A program made the translations under genes and the position numbers. Under the pieces are notes generated by a model, which saw only the letters and a list, made by a program, of their open reading frames with translations, was not told the origin of the DNA and made no database searches. Below are positions 38,801 through 49,118 of a stretch of 64,000 bases of DNA, one piece after another (within the stretch, counting starts at the first letter, position 1; each line of letters begins with the position of its first letter). This DNA is from Fistularia commersonii (Eukaryota; Chordata; Actinopteri; Syngnathiformes; Fistulariidae), in assembly GCA_037954325.1 (NCBI GenBank), contig JBBMNZ010000045.1, positions 723,501 to 787,500 of the forward strand. Direction: 5' to 3'.

Positions 38801-39615
38801 AGAACTCTGAGGGCTTTTTCACAACTTCAGGCAAAATACGACATTGACTCTAAGGATTTATTTAGATATTTTCAAATTCGACATTATTTGATGACACACA
38901 AAGAATGGGACAATATTAAAGAAGCTTCAACTAATTATGAACAATATTGGATTGAGATAGTTGAGAACAAAATGAACATTAAAAATACAATATCAGATAT
39001 ATATGGCAGGATAAGTATGGACACTTTAGTAGACACACTGGATGTGAAAGCTAAGTGGGAACTGGAATCTAATGCCGTGATTGCTGATGGAGAATGGGAG
39101 AGTTCTTGGTTACCCTGGCAAAAATGTTTAAGCAGCCCAACATGGAGGGAGTTCAGCTGGGAGTTAAGAATAAGGTATTTTAAAACTCCCTTGATAATAG
39201 CTTCTTATGATAATAACTGTTCTCCCCTGTGTTGGAGGGGCTGTGGCATAACGGGGGACTTCTCCCACATCTTTTGGGACTGCCCTAAACTGATGAAATT
39301 CTGGGAAGAGGTAAAAAAAAAATAAGTGAGATTTTAAGATCAAACAGACCAATTGATCCACAGCAATTTATTATGGGTACAGCATCAACAAGCAAGTTAA
39401 GGAAAAACCAGGTGTTTTCGCTTAGAGTTCTTCTATTAATTGCACATAAAATGATCACAGTAAACTGGCTCAAACCCCACCCACCTACCTTGGACCAGTG
39501 GCGTCAGAGACTTAAGGATGTAAACTTCATGGAACGCATAACAGCAAACTTACAAATTCAGACAGACCTATATCTTGACAAATGGTCACCCATTCAAAAA
39601 TATTTGGAGAGTTGA
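35835..39615 (+). pseudogene. L1/Tx1 ORF2: endonuclease + reverse transcriptase, several lesions
   Basis: The probable start is ATG 35835 (MSEVGIISYNVKGLNNP). The APE endonuclease shows LQETHL, NIYAPNEDGPNFF, LGGDFNCVL and SDHGPVYM. Stops lie at 35940-35942 and 36357-36359. A frameshift falls near 36960, in a region that should read on through RKQQSSRIV, and another near 37160. The RT has NNKSPGTDGLPGEFYKAF, YRPISLLGNDVKI, QTGFIPGRQG, LSLDAEKAFDRVDW, a stop at 37686-37688, then GVRQGNPISPILFALC and an intact LFADDVLLF near 37937. After 38621 the frame breaks again. 38888-39325 carries a cysteine/histidine cluster (CSPLCWRGCG, HIFWDCP) typical of this clade's C-terminus. 39373-39615 is the last segment. 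Confidence 0.85.
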
Positions 39616-39656
39616 AGATATTATCTCTATTTGACTGAGTTAGATGTTTTTTTTTT

Positions 39657-39680
39657 TGTTTTTTTTTTTTTTTTTTTTTT
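39657..39680. repeat. T-rich run in the L1/Tx1 3' UTR
   Basis: A near-pure T tract of about 24 bases, broken by a single G, lies just after the ORF2 stop in the LINE 3' UTR. Confidence 0.85.
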
Positions 39681-39822
39681 AGTTTTATTTTATTTTTCGC
39701 TTGCTATTGAGGAAATAAGTGACCTATAAAGAATATTGTATAATGTATATCTTGTTATGAGGTTTTGTAAGAATGTTGTGACTCTGGTAAGGAACCTGTT
39801 CTAATAAATTTTCAAAAAGAAA

Positions 39823-39914
39823 AATGTCAAAATCACTAAAATCAAGAAACTGGTTCAAAATATATTGCCATGTTGTCTACAAGTGCTTATCTCACACAGT
39901 TGAAGCGTTTACTG
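39823..39914. repeat. Last satellite subfamily C remnant
   Basis: ATGTCAAAATCACTAAAATC, GTGCTTATCTCACACAGTTG and AAGCGTTTACTG are subfamily C. This is about half a monomer trapped between the L1/Tx1 3' end and the RTE 3' end. No satellite is recognised to the right of it. Confidence 0.85.
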
Positions 39915-42900
39915 TCTTCTTCTTTCGGCTTTTCCCGTCAGGGGTCGCCACAGCGAGTCAACTTTCTCCATCTAACCCTATTCTCCGTATCCTCCTCTCT
40001 CACACCAACTACCTTCATATCTTCTCTCACCACATCCATAAATCCTCTCTTTGGTCTTCCTCGAGACCTCTTGCCTTGCAGCTCCAATTACAGCATCCGT
40101 CTATCAATATATTCTCTATCCCTCCTCTGTACATGACTGAACCATCTCAGTCTGGCTTCTCTGACCTTTTCTCCAAAACATCGAACATGTGCTGTTCCTC
40201 TGATAGACTCATTCCTGATCCTATCCATCCTGGTCACTCCCAAAGAGAACCTCAACATCCTCATCTCTGCAACCTCTAGTTCTGCCTGCTGTCTTTCGGT
40301 CATTGTAACAGTTTCTAGTCCATACATCATCGCTGGTCTCACCACTGTCTTGTACACCTTTCCTTTTATTCTGGCTGAAAGTCTTCTATCACATAGTACC
40401 GCTGACACTTTTCTCCACCCATTCCAACCTGCTTGGACCCGTCTCTTCACCTCTTTTACGCGCTCTCCGTTGCTCTGGACTGTTGACCCTAAGTACCTGA
40501 AATCCTCCAGCTTCTTGATCTGCACTCCCTGTAGCCTCACCGTTCCACCCGAGTTCCCCTCATTCACACACATACGGTATGTTCTGTCTTGCTGCGACTA
40601 ACTGTCATTCCTCTCTTTTGCAGAGCATACCTCCACCTCTCTTGATTTTCCTCTACCTGTTGTCTGCTCTCACTACAGATCACAATGTCATCCGCAAACA
40701 TCATGGTCCATGGGGATTCCTGTCTAACCTCATCTGTCAGCCTATCCATCACCATTGCGAACAAGAAGGGGCTCAGAGCTGATCCCTGATGGAGTCCCAC
40801 CTCCACCTTGAACTTCTCGGTTACCCCTACAGCACACCATACCAGTGTCTCACAGCTAGCATACATGTCCTGCACCAGTCTAACATACTTCTCTGCCACT
40901 CCAGACTTCCTCATACAATACCAGAGCTCCTCTCTTGGCACCCTGTCAGATGCTTTTTCTAGGTCTACAAAAACACAAACCAGCTCCCTCTGGCCTTCTC
41001 TGAACTTTTCTATTAGCATTCTCAACGCAAATACTGCATCTGTAGTACTCTTCCTAGGCATGAAGCCATACTGCTGTTCACAAATGCTGACTCCTGCTCT
41101 CAGTCTAGTTTCCACTACTCTTTCCCATAACTTCATTGTATGGCTCATCAACTTTATCCCTCTATAATTGCCACAATTCTGCACATCCCCTTTATTCTTA
41201 AAAATAGGCACCATCACACTTTGTCCCCATTCTTCAGGCATCTCCTCACTCTCTTAGATCCCGTTGAATAATCCGGTCAGAAAATCTACCGCTGTCTCTC
41301 CAAGACACTTCCACACCTCCACAGGTATATCATCAGGACCAACTGCTTTTCCACTCTTCATCCTCTTCAATGCCTTCCTTACTTCACTTTTACTCATTTG
41401 TGCTACTTTATGTTCTACAATAGTCCCCTCTTCTACCCTTGCCTCTCTTTCGTTTTCCACATTCATCAGCTCTTCAAAGTACTCTTTCCATCTTCCCATC
41501 ACTCTTCTAGCATGTGTCATTTCCCTCTCTGTCCTTAATCACCCGGACCTGTTGTACATCCTTTCCATCTTTATCTCTCTGTTTCGCCAACCTGCATAGA
41601 TCATTCTCACCCTCCTTACTATCTTACCGAGCATACAAGTCATCATACGCCCTTTGTTTTGCCTTTGCTACCTCTATCTTTACCTTTCGCCGCATCTCCC
41701 TGAACTCCTGTCTGTTCTCTTCAGTCCTCTCAGTATCCCACTTCTTCTTCGCTAACCACTTTCTCTGAATATACTCCTGCACTTCCTCATTCCACCACCA
41801 AGTCTCCTTATCTACTTTCCTTCCAGATGACAAACCAAGTACTCTTCTACCTGTCTCCCCGATAACACTAGCTGTTGTCGTCCAATCATCTGGAAGCTCA
41901 CCCTGACCACCCAGGTCCTTTCTCAACTCCTCCCTGAAAACCATGCAACACTCCTCCCTTTTCAGCTTCCACCACTTTGTCCTCTGCTCTGCCTTTGTCC
42001 TCTTCATCCACCTTGTCACCAGAGTCATCCTACAAACCACCATCCTATGCTGTCTGGCTACACTCTCACCTACAACTACTTTGCAGTCACTGATCTCTTT
42101 CAGGTTACCTCGTCTATACAAGATGTAGTCTACCTGCGTGCTCCTACCTCCGCTCTTATAAGTTGCCCTATGTTCCTATTTTTTCTGGAAAAAGTTGTTC
42201 ACTACAGCCATTTCCATCCTTTTTGCAAAATCTACCACCATCTGTCCCTCTGCTTTCCTATCCTGGATACCAAATCTGCCCATCACTTCTTCATCCCCTC
42301 TATTGCCTTCACCAACATGTCCATTGAAGTCTGCACCAATTACCACTCTCTCATTTCTGGGAATATTCTGCATCACTTCATCCAACTCATTCCAGAACTT
42401 CTCCTTCTCTTCAGATTCACATCTCACCTGTGGGGCATAGCCACTAACAAACTTGAGCATCACACCTTCAATTTCCTATTTCAGACTCATAAGTCTATCT
42501 GACATTCTTTTCACCTCTAGGACGTTCCTAACAAACTCCTCCTTCAAGAGAACTCCTACTCCATTTCTCTTCCTGTCAGTATCATGATAGTACAGCTTAA
42601 AGCCTGCTCCTATGCTTCCAGTCTTACTACCTTTCCACCTGGTCTCCTGGACACACAGTATATCCACCTTCCTTCTCTGCATCATGTCCACCAACTCTCT
42701 ACCTTTTCCTGTCATAGTCCCAATATTCAAAGTCCCTACTCTCAGTCCCAGGCTCTTTCCTTTCCTCCTCTCTCTCTGCTTCCGAACACACGCTCCTCCT
42801 CTTCTTCTTGTTCTTGTTCTTCGACCCACAGTGGCCCAATTTCCATTAGTACCCTGTAGGTCATCAGTACCAATGGCGGTCGTTGTTAACGCGGTCCGCG

Positions 42901-43109
42901 ACCGATCCGGTATGGTGTGGTTATGGTTGACTCGCATGTTTGGTTTTGGCAAAAGTTTTACGCCGGATGCCCTTCCTGACGCAACCCTCAGCAGTGTCTC
43001 CCTGTGCCGGTCCCAAACCCGGATAAATGCACTGTGCCCCCCCAAGGCAGGCTTGGAGAGACACAGGCCAGTGCCGCCCTGAGGCTGCATTACCCTCTCT
43101 TTCTAACAT
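39915..43109 (-). mobile_element. RTE-like LINE, near full length, inactive
   Basis: On the minus strand this 3.2-kb element starts near 43109 (GTTAGAAAGAGAGGGTAATG) and ends with GTGGCGACCCCTGACGGGAA and an AAG-type tail. The same 3' end occurs at 60770-60811 on the plus strand. It codes for a single endonuclease-RT protein without a separate ORF1, as in RTE. I call it RTE/RTEX group; the exact family name would need a library search. Its 3' end abuts a satellite scrap, and its 5' end abuts non-satellite DNA. Confidence 0.85.
39938..43090 (-). pseudogene. RTE endonuclease-reverse transcriptase, broken by frameshifts and stops
   Basis: Pieces in order on the minus strand: 43090-42476 with the endonuclease start (TLNIGTMTGKGRELVDMM, CVQETRWKG); 42463-42176 (VVIGADFNGHVGEGNRG); 42121-41624, a linker (KVDKETWWWNEEVQ); 41520-41254 (MKSGKAVGPDDIPVEVWK); 41241-40564, the RT fingers and palm (YGFMPRKSTTDAVFALRM, VDLEKASDRVPREELW, GLHQGSALSPFLFAMVM, MMFADDIVICSE); and 40573-40088, the C-terminus (FRYLGSTVQSNGE, RLRWFSHVQRR). 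The usual stop is near 39938-39940. At least five frame changes or stops break it. VDLEKAS replaces the VDLEKAY of the sister copy at 56845-58580. Confidence 0.85.
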
Positions 43110-43377
43110 GTTTTATAAAAATATGCTTCTCTTCTTTATAGCTCATCACACATGTCTTTATTTTTTCAGTCCATGCCTCAGCCAGCCTTAAGCTCCACTG
43201 ATGCGCATGTGCGGATGCCTCTATCTAGCGGACATAAAATATAGACAGTCAATTAAATGTGAATGTGTTGGCGTGATGCTCCGGGATGTGTGGAGCTCAG
43301 GGAGCTCCACGAGTGAGGGAGAGAAGTTGGGGTGGGGGTGTAAGTAGGGTCTAGGATTCCCCGAGTCAGGGCCAGCG
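43110..43377. other. Spacer between RTE 5' end and L1/Tx1 fragment; no gene seen
   Basis: There is no satellite, ORF or LTR signature. It contains TCTAGCGGACATAAAAT near 43223, which is also part of the 103-bp repeats at 55072-55174 and 56716-56818. A fragment of the same unidentified element may therefore lie here. GAGCTCAGGGAGCTCCACGA near 43291 is a small imperfect palindrome. Confidence 0.5.
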
Positions 43378-44702
43378 ATGCATTTAGAGGCATACTGCAT
43401 AGAAGATAATGTCTTCATATTCTTCTTGGACTTTTATACAGCCTTTGACTCGGTCGAACATCCATTTATCACAGCGACGCGCGAACATTTTGGATTTGGT
43501 TTAAAATTCAGGAATGTGATCCGTGGGCTCCAGGAGAATATTCATAGCTGTGTCACCCTGCCAAGCGGCACCACTCCAAGCCTCCATGTTGATGTGGGAA
43601 TCCCCCAAGGTTGCCCCATCTCACCCTATTTATTTATACTTGCTACCGAAATGCTAGCCGTTTATGTTAAAAATAGCAACGATATCCAAAAGTTAGACGT
43701 GTTGGGGACAGAAATTGTTATTAGCCAGCTGGCAGATGACACAACCTTGATGAACATCAAGTCCAAATGAGCGTTGAAAAACATTCTCCAAGGCTTCAGG
43801 ATTGTCATTAAACTTAAAGAAATGCAAACTTCTTGCGCTGCACGACTCGCCACTAAAGGAAATCAGCAATGTTCCTATCAAATCAGAAATAAAATACTTG
43901 AGCATTTTCCTATCTAAGGACCAAAAGTTAAAGCAATCCAGGAACATTGAATCAAAGTAAAGCTAAATTGAATATATGGCTCAGTTTAGATTCAAAGAGA
44001 TTTATCAATATTAGGCTGGATATATTTGACTAAAAGGGAATGTTTATCCAGATGTATATACCCAGTGTATTCCAATGCTGCTCCAAATCAACTCATAAAA
44101 TCTATTAACCAAATAAATTTCAACTTAATCTGGAGGAACAGACCACACCATCTTAAAAAAAAAAAAAAAAAAAAACACATTTGGTGAAAGAAACAAGTGA
44201 AGGAGGGCTGAAAGTGATAGAGTTGGACTGCCTGAATGGGACATTGATGATGTTTGATCCAGGATTTCAACCAGTTCACCTTCATTCTTTCTGGTATTGT
44301 ACTCCAAACTACTTATTCAACATAGTCGGCAGCCTAAGTCTTCTGCTTATCTCTGACTTTGATATCAACAAGATTCCTGTCCAATTTTCAGCGTTCCATA
44401 AACAAATATTATATTGGAAAATGATATACGTACATGATTTCTCACCACACAGTACAATAATTTGGAACAATAGATATGTACTGCATGGCAACAAACCTCT
44501 GCCATTGTCATCCAGCAAGTCAATTATTGACCATATACCTTTCTCAAACCATTCCTTGTAAAACAGTCCTCAACTATGAACAGTTCTGTACTACACAGAT
44601 TTAAGCCTCCCGTATTAGAGTTCATAAAGTTACGAAACGCACTGCCTCGACAATTTGTATTCCCGACCAAAAATTTAATGACGCACCAAACCGTACAACC
44701 AG
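43378..44702 (+). pseudogene. Second L1/Tx1-like LINE: RT and C-terminal fragment
   Basis: 43378-43770 is an open RT palm segment with FFLDFYTAFDSVEHPFI, GIPQGCPISPYLFILATEML and LADDTTLM; the catalytic motif reads LADD. 43771-44170 is decayed. 44181-44561 is a C-terminal segment (SEGGLKVIELDCLNGTL, FHKQILYWKMIYVHDFSPH, IIWNNRYVL). It continues past 44562 to CGTACAACCAG at 44702 and, after the gypsy insertion, to CAGTTACCCCAACTATC at 49396. It lacks the endonuclease, so the copy is 5'-truncated. It differs from the L1/Tx1 element at 34269-39822. Confidence 0.8.
44155..44175. repeat. A-run inside the LINE coding region
   Basis: About 20 consecutive A interrupt the former reading frame just before GTGAAAGAAACAAGTGAAGG. 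In related proteins a few lysine codons occur at this place, so slippage expansion of a short A-run is likely (inference). Confidence 0.8.
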
Positions 44703-44974
44703 TGTTACGGTTGGTTTCCAAGAGGACAGACACAGGTTCATAGATTCGCAGGAGGTATAAGTTGATAGACCGGGAGGTCATACACACATCAGGGAGAAGA
44801 ATACGCAGACTTGTCATAGCAACGAGATCAGACAATGTCTGCAACTTTGGGCCCGCCCTTTATACTCTTGCCTAATTAGTGGGATTGTTTCCTGGTGAGG
44901 CGTGTTCACCAGGTGCAGGGGATAACTGCCGTGATTGCTGTGCCGCTTGCCCGGGGATCCGATGAGTTGTGACA
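44703..44974 (-). repeat. Gypsy 3' LTR (272 bp)
   Basis: It reads TGTTACGGTTGG ... GAGTTGTGACA on the plus strand and is directly followed at 44975 by GTACCCCCCCCCCTCC, the complement of the polypurine tract. It carries the same TATAAAGGGCGGG box (minus strand, near 44855-44866) as the 5' LTR. Confidence 0.93.
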
Positions 44975-45599
44975 GTACCCCCCCCCCTCCAGCCTCCTTC
45001 TCCTTGGACGAGGGCGCACGGCGATGGGGACGACCACAGGGACGCGGAGCCGGTTGACCTGGATGGGCGCTATGGAACTCCTCCCATAGCCGTGGGTCCA
45101 GGATGTCCTTGCGGTGGACCCAGGAGCGTTCCTCTGGCCCGTACCCCTCCCAGTCGACCAATCTCGACACCGCCGGGGTCAACTGGAGTACCTGGAGTAT
45201 CTGGCGTACTGCATAGATGGGTCCCTCGTCCAGGAGGGGAGGTGGTGGAGGCGGCACAGCAACCCCAGGGCCTGCAGCGTCTGAAGAGTAAGAGGAATAC
45301 CACGGTTTTAACAGAGATACATGAAATAACAAGTGAATTTTATATTCAGGCGGGAGTTGTAGGCGAAAAGTAACCGGATTGATCTGGTGGGAGATCCTGA
45401 AGGGCCCGATATACTTTGGCCGAGTTTTTTGCAGGGGTGTTTCATGCGAAGGTCCCGTGTCGAGAGCCACACTTTCTGTCCCACGACATAGGCAGGGGCC
45501 TGGGCTCGGTGGGCATCCGCACAGCAGCGGCGGCGGCGTAGAGCCCCTTGCAAATGCCGGTGGGCTCTGGCCCACACCCTCTCGCTCTCCCTGAACCAT
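44975..45599 (-). CDS. Gypsy integrase C-terminus with chromodomain
   Basis: This part has KYIGPFRISHQINPVTFRLQ and HLLFHVSLLKPW, the GPF/Y-like integrase C-terminus. It then has YAVRQILQVLQ ... RLVDWEGYGPEERSWVHRKDI, a chromodomain with the W-x-GY-x(4)-SW core. Chromodomains of chromoviruses direct integration to marked heterochromatin. The frame reads on through the polypurine tract into the 3' LTR. Confidence 0.85.
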
Positions 45600-46480
45600 T
45601 GATCAACTGCTGGGACTTCTGAGGATTCTCCTGTCCAGGGAAACATGGGTGGTTGGTAGCCAAGCATGCACTGGAATGGCGTCAACCCGGTGGTTGGTTG
45701 CTGAGGGAATTTTGAGCATATTCTGCCCAGGGAAGGAATTGACTCCAATTTGCAGGGTGTTGCTGGCAGTACGTTCGAAGGTAGCGGCATACCTCTTGGA
45801 TCTTGCGTTCTGTTTGGTTACCATCCCCAGACGACAAGCTCACTGTCACCCCCAGCAGGCGAAGGAAGGCTCTCCAAAACCTGGATATGAATTGAGGTCC
45901 TCGATCAGAGACGATGTCCTCCGGCAGTCCAAAGTTCCGGAAGACCTGGTTGAAGAGGGCTTCTGCTGTCTCTGATCCCCATGAGGGGAGTCCCTACAGC
46001 ATCAACTTGCATGCCTTTTAAAAAAAAAAAAAAAAAAAAAAAATCGATCCCCCCCTCCAAGGGATACACGAGCATCCTAGTGGTTGTGGAAGGTCTGTGG
46101 CATAATCAATGTGAGATGGGACCAGGGTCTATTTGGGATGGGTAAGGGTTCCAGTTTCCCTGCTGGTAGGTGACGAGGCGTTTTTGCCCTGGCACAGTCG
46201 GGGCATTGGCTGACATATCTTCGGACGTCTCTCGACATTCCTGGCCACCAATATTTGTTTCGAAGTATGTTCTGAGTCGCACTCATTCCTGGATGCCCGG
46301 TACCTGGTGCGGAGTGTGCAGAGGTGAGGAGAGATTCCCGGATGGTCTGTGGTACGTAGGTACGATTTGCCGGAGTGTTGGGTGGTGCGGGGTCGGACAC
46401 GGTGTGCTCGTAAACCCCATCCGGTGGAGCCTGGATGAAGAAATCCGGGAAGCATCAGTCAGGCAGGATTTTCTCTGTCA
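45300..46480 (-). pseudogene. Gypsy integrase, disrupted
   Basis: 46400-46077 has the HHCC zinc domain (HPGMSATQNILRNKYWWPGM, YVSQCPDCARAKTPRHLPAG). The catalytic core is then wrecked: a run of 24 A at 46020-46043 (T on the coding strand) lies where the start of the core should be. Recognisable pieces after it (FRNFGLPEDIVSDRGPQF in a shifted frame near 45880-45940; PTTGLTPFQCMLGYQPPMFP in 45790-45308) are in different frames. The enzyme would insert the cDNA; this copy cannot make it. Confidence 0.8.
46020..46043. repeat. A24 homopolymer inside the gypsy integrase
   Basis: 24 consecutive A split the integrase core. The flanking coding-strand sequence (GATCGATTTT and AAAAGGCATGC) fits a short T/A stretch in the ancestral frame that expanded, rather than an inserted tail with its own duplication. 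Confidence 0.85.
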
Positions 46481-46485
46481 CGGAT

Positions 46486-47967
46486 TCACTCCAGAAAACG
46501 CCCTGGAAGAACCAGAGCGTCGGCTCGCCCATCGAGAGCACCAGATTTCAGTTCAACATCCGATATCGCCCTGGCAAAGAAGAGGGCCCATCTAGCTTGG
46601 CGGGGGTTTAACCTCTTGGCTTGGCGCAGGTACTGCAAGTTCTTGTGGTCTGTTAGCACCGTGAAAGGGTATTTCGCGCCCTCAAGCCAGTGGCACCACT
46701 CTTCCAATGCCAGCTTGATGGCCAGGAGCTCTCTATTGCCAATATCATAATTGCTCTCTGCCTTCTTTTCAAAAAGGATGAGTTCAGCACAGGGCTGGAG
46801 TCGGGCCGGCTTTCCATGGGGTTGGGACAGGACAGCTCCCACCCCCGTGGTCAAAGCATCAACCTCCACTGTGAAGGGAAGATCTGGGTCCGGGTGGTGC
46901 AGCAGAGGGGCGGTCGTGAAGGCCTTCTTGAGCTCCAGGAAGGCTCGTGTGGCGGTTGGGTTCCATTGCAGGCGTTTTGGTTTGCTGCACAACAGGGAGG
47001 TGAGGGGTGTAGCCAGTTGGCTGAAGTTCTCTAGGAACCGTCGGTAGAAGTTAGCGAACCCCAGAAACCTCTGGAGTTGCTGGATTGTCTGGGGTTGAGG
47101 CCAAGAGTGGACGGCACTGACCTTTTCTTCATCCATACTCACTCCCTGTGGATCGAGGTGGTAGCCGAGGAACTGGACGGTGGTCTGGTGGAACAGGCAT
47201 TTCTCTGCCTTGAGGAACAGTTGGTGTTCGCGAAGCCTGGTGAGGACCTGGGTGACATGGCGTACGTGACTGGACAGATCAGGGGAGTGGATCAGGATGT
47301 CATCTATATAGACCACAAATTTTTGGAGGAAGTCCCTGAATATCTCATTCATGAAGCCTTGGAACACGGAAGGGGCATTGGCTAGGCCATATGGCATGAC
47401 CCTGTACTCCCAGTCACCAGAGGGGGTTACGAAGGCAGTTTTCCACTCATCCCTTCTTCGAAGGTGCACCAGGTTATAGGCGCTCCGGAGGTCCAGTTTG
47501 GTGAATATTTTGGACCCCCGGAGGGACTCCAAAGCCGCTGGCACCAAAGGTAGAGGATAACGGAATTTTACGGTGGCTTGGTTCAGGATCCGGTAGTCCA
47601 CAAAGGGCCTCAACCCTCCATCCTTCTTTGTGATGAAGAATGTCGAAATCCCCTGCGGCCTCGCCAGTCGGATATAGCCCTGGCGCAGGGATTCCTCTAT
47701 ATAGGTCTCCATGGCCGCCTGTTCAGGGAGAGAGAGAGGGTAGATCTTTTCGTTCGGTAGCGGTTGGCCTGGAAGTAGATCGATCGCACAGTCCCAGGGA
47801 CGATGTGGAGGCAGCGCGGTGGCTCGTTGGGAGCTGAAGACGTCCTGAAAACCCGCATACTGGGAAGGGATCTGGCCCGGTGGTCTTGCTTGGGGCTTTC
47901 CACTGATGTGGCATAGAGATGCACTACTCTCCTCGGAGGGAGCTGGGGAAAACAGTGCTCCTTGCAA
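46486..47967 (-). CDS. Gypsy pol: reverse transcriptase and RNase H (493 codons open)
   Basis: RT motifs appear in order: YPLSLPEQAAMETYIEESL, GGLRPFVDYRILNQATVKF, FTKLDLRSAYNLVHLRRRDE, GLANAPSVFQGFMNEIFRD, the catalytic VVYIDDILIHSPD near 47300, and FLGYHLDPQGVSMD. LRRFLGFANFYRRF-type and TDHKNLQYLRQAKRLNPRQ segments mark the connection and RNase H. The core is uninterrupted, but the protein is separated from gag-protease and integrase by frameshifts. It would copy the element RNA to DNA in the particle. Confidence 0.9.
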   Translation of the reverse strand: MQGALFSPAPSEESSASLCHISGKPQARPPGQIPSQYAGFQDVFSSQRATALPPHRPWDCAIDLLPGQPLPNEKIYPLSLPEQAAMETYIEESLRQGYIRLARPQGISTFFITKKDGGLRPFVDYRILNQATVKFRYPLPLVPAALESLRGSKIFTKLDLRSAYNLVHLRRRDEWKTAFVTPSGDWEYRVMPYGLANAPSVFQGFMNEIFRDFLQKFVVYIDDILIHSPDLSSHVRHVTQVLTRLREHQLFLKAEKCLFHQTTVQFLGYHLDPQGVSMDEEKVSAVHSWPQPQTIQQLQRFLGFANFYRRFLENFSQLATPLTSLLCSKPKRLQWNPTATRAFLELKKAFTTAPLLHHPDPDLPFTVEVDALTTGVGAVLSQPHGKPARLQPCAELILFEKKAESNYDIGNRELLAIKLALEEWCHWLEGAKYPFTVLTDHKNLQYLRQAKRLNPRQARWALFFARAISDVELKSGALDGRADALVLPGRFLE

Positions 47968-48656
47968 GTCTCACCCCAGCGCAGGATTTCCCCAGTGGCC
48001 CAGGAAACCGTAGGCTCATGCGCCCTCAACCAAGGTCTGCCTAACACTAGATCTATCTGTGATTCCTCCAGGACATGAAACAAAATGTTCTCCACATGCA
48101 GAACCCCAATTCTAAGCTGAAGGGAGGAGGTTTGTGTGTTGACTTGCCTGGAAGATAGAGGTTTTCCCATCACTGATCGAACGGTGAAGGAGGGGGAACA
48201 CGGGATCTGGGGAATTTGTAGCTGTCGGCAGAGTGCACCGGAGATGAAGTTCCCTGCCGAGTCGGAGTCTAGGAGGGCGTGCACAAGGTGGGTAGAGTCA
48301 GACACACAAAGCTGGGCTGGGATAGTCAATGGTGTTAAGGAGACGTTAGGAGAAAGCACAGCGCCCACCTGGGGTGTTGGAGGTCTCGTGGGGCAGTGTG
48401 ATATCCGGTGATCCTTATCTCCACAGTAGAGGCAGAGGCGGTTGGCTATGCGTCTGCGTCTCTCTGTGGTTGATAATTGGAGGGCATCCACCTCCATGGC
48501 CTCTCCTGCTTGCTCCGGCTGGTTCCGGGACGGCCCTGTGGCAGACCTTCCCGGGACAGAGAAACAGGCCTCTCTCCGGTGCGATACCCGGATGGCCAGC
48601 TGGATGAACCTCTCCAACCCCATGCCGTCATCGTACGCCGCCAGGTGGAGGCGCAA
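47968..48656 (-). pseudogene. Gypsy gag C-terminus, zinc knuckle and protease
   Basis: It continues gag after the frameshift (LAAYDDGMGLERFIQLAIRV). A single CCHC knuckle (CLYCGDKDHRISHC) lies about 75 residues in. Next comes the protease with HALLDSDSAGNFI. The catalytic signature of these aspartic proteases is D-S/T-G, and here the glycine position reads D, a likely inactivating change. SQIDLVLGRPWLRAHEP further on is the usual conserved stretch after the active site. Confidence 0.82.
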
Positions 48657-48659
48657 GGA

Positions 48660-49102
48660 GGTGTTCAGGCCTTGTCGAAACTTGGCCAGAAGGGCTGGCT
48701 CATTCCATCCACTGCTAGCGTCCGGAACTGTAGGGCATACTCCACGATGGACCCCTTCCCCTGACGGAGGTTTAAAAGTTGAGCCTGGAGGGAGGAATCC
48801 CCCTCAGGCAGGCTGAAGGCTTCTAGGAAGTGCTCCATGAAGTTCTGCGCCGTCGCCGTCACCGTGCCTGGGGTATTCCAGATCGCTTCCGCCCACTGGA
48901 GTGCCTTACCCGACAGGAGGGAGATGACGTAGGCGATCTTGGACTTCTCCGTGGGGAACCAAGTGGGCTGCATCTCAACCATCAGTGAGCATTGTAACAG
49001 TAAGCCCTTACAACTTTCTGGGGAGCCGGAGTAGGTGGCGAGGCTAGCCATCGGGGCAGCCTGGATGACCTGATGAGGCGTGGAAGAGCTTGTGGGCTCC
49101 AT
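48660..49102 (-). pseudogene. Gypsy gag, N-terminal part
   Basis: It starts MEPTSSSTPHQVIQAAP at 49102, only about 17 bp inside the 5' LTR, leaving almost no leader. It contains the retrotransposon Gag core (WFPTEKSKIAYVISLLSGKA, QWAEAIWNT, FMEHFLEAFSLPEGDSS, LLNLRQGKGSIVEYALQFRT). The frame shifts near 48660-48670 into the next segment. Gag would form the particle that packages element RNA. Confidence 0.85.
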
Positions 49103-49118
49103 ACCAGGTCTGATCTTC

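Larger units (their letters stand above)
34269..39822 (+). mobile_element. L1/Tx1-clade LINE, near full length, inactive
   Basis: A 5.55-kb element interrupts the satellite at GTGCTTATCT. It has an L1-like layout: a 5' leader, an ORF1 with a coiled coil and an RNA-binding region, an inter-ORF spacer with a hairpin, and an ORF2 with endonuclease, RT and a C-terminal zinc-knuckle-like stretch. It ends with AATAAATTTTC and a short A-rich tail. The satellite on the two sides is not in the same phase, so a simple target-site duplication cannot be shown. Confidence 0.88.

Noticed and set aside
40350..43082. Plus-strand ORFs in the 40-43 kb region (for example 42612-43082, 40808-41167)
   Set aside because: They are antisense shadows of the RTE element. 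The minus frames carry all RT and endonuclease motifs.
44814..44974. C-terminal tail of the gypsy chromodomain frame
   Set aside because: It is read-through of the 3' LTR and is not counted as protein beyond the polypurine tract.
45001..48816. Many plus-strand ORFs over the gypsy element
   Set aside because: They are shadows of minus-strand gag-pol and show no domain motifs.
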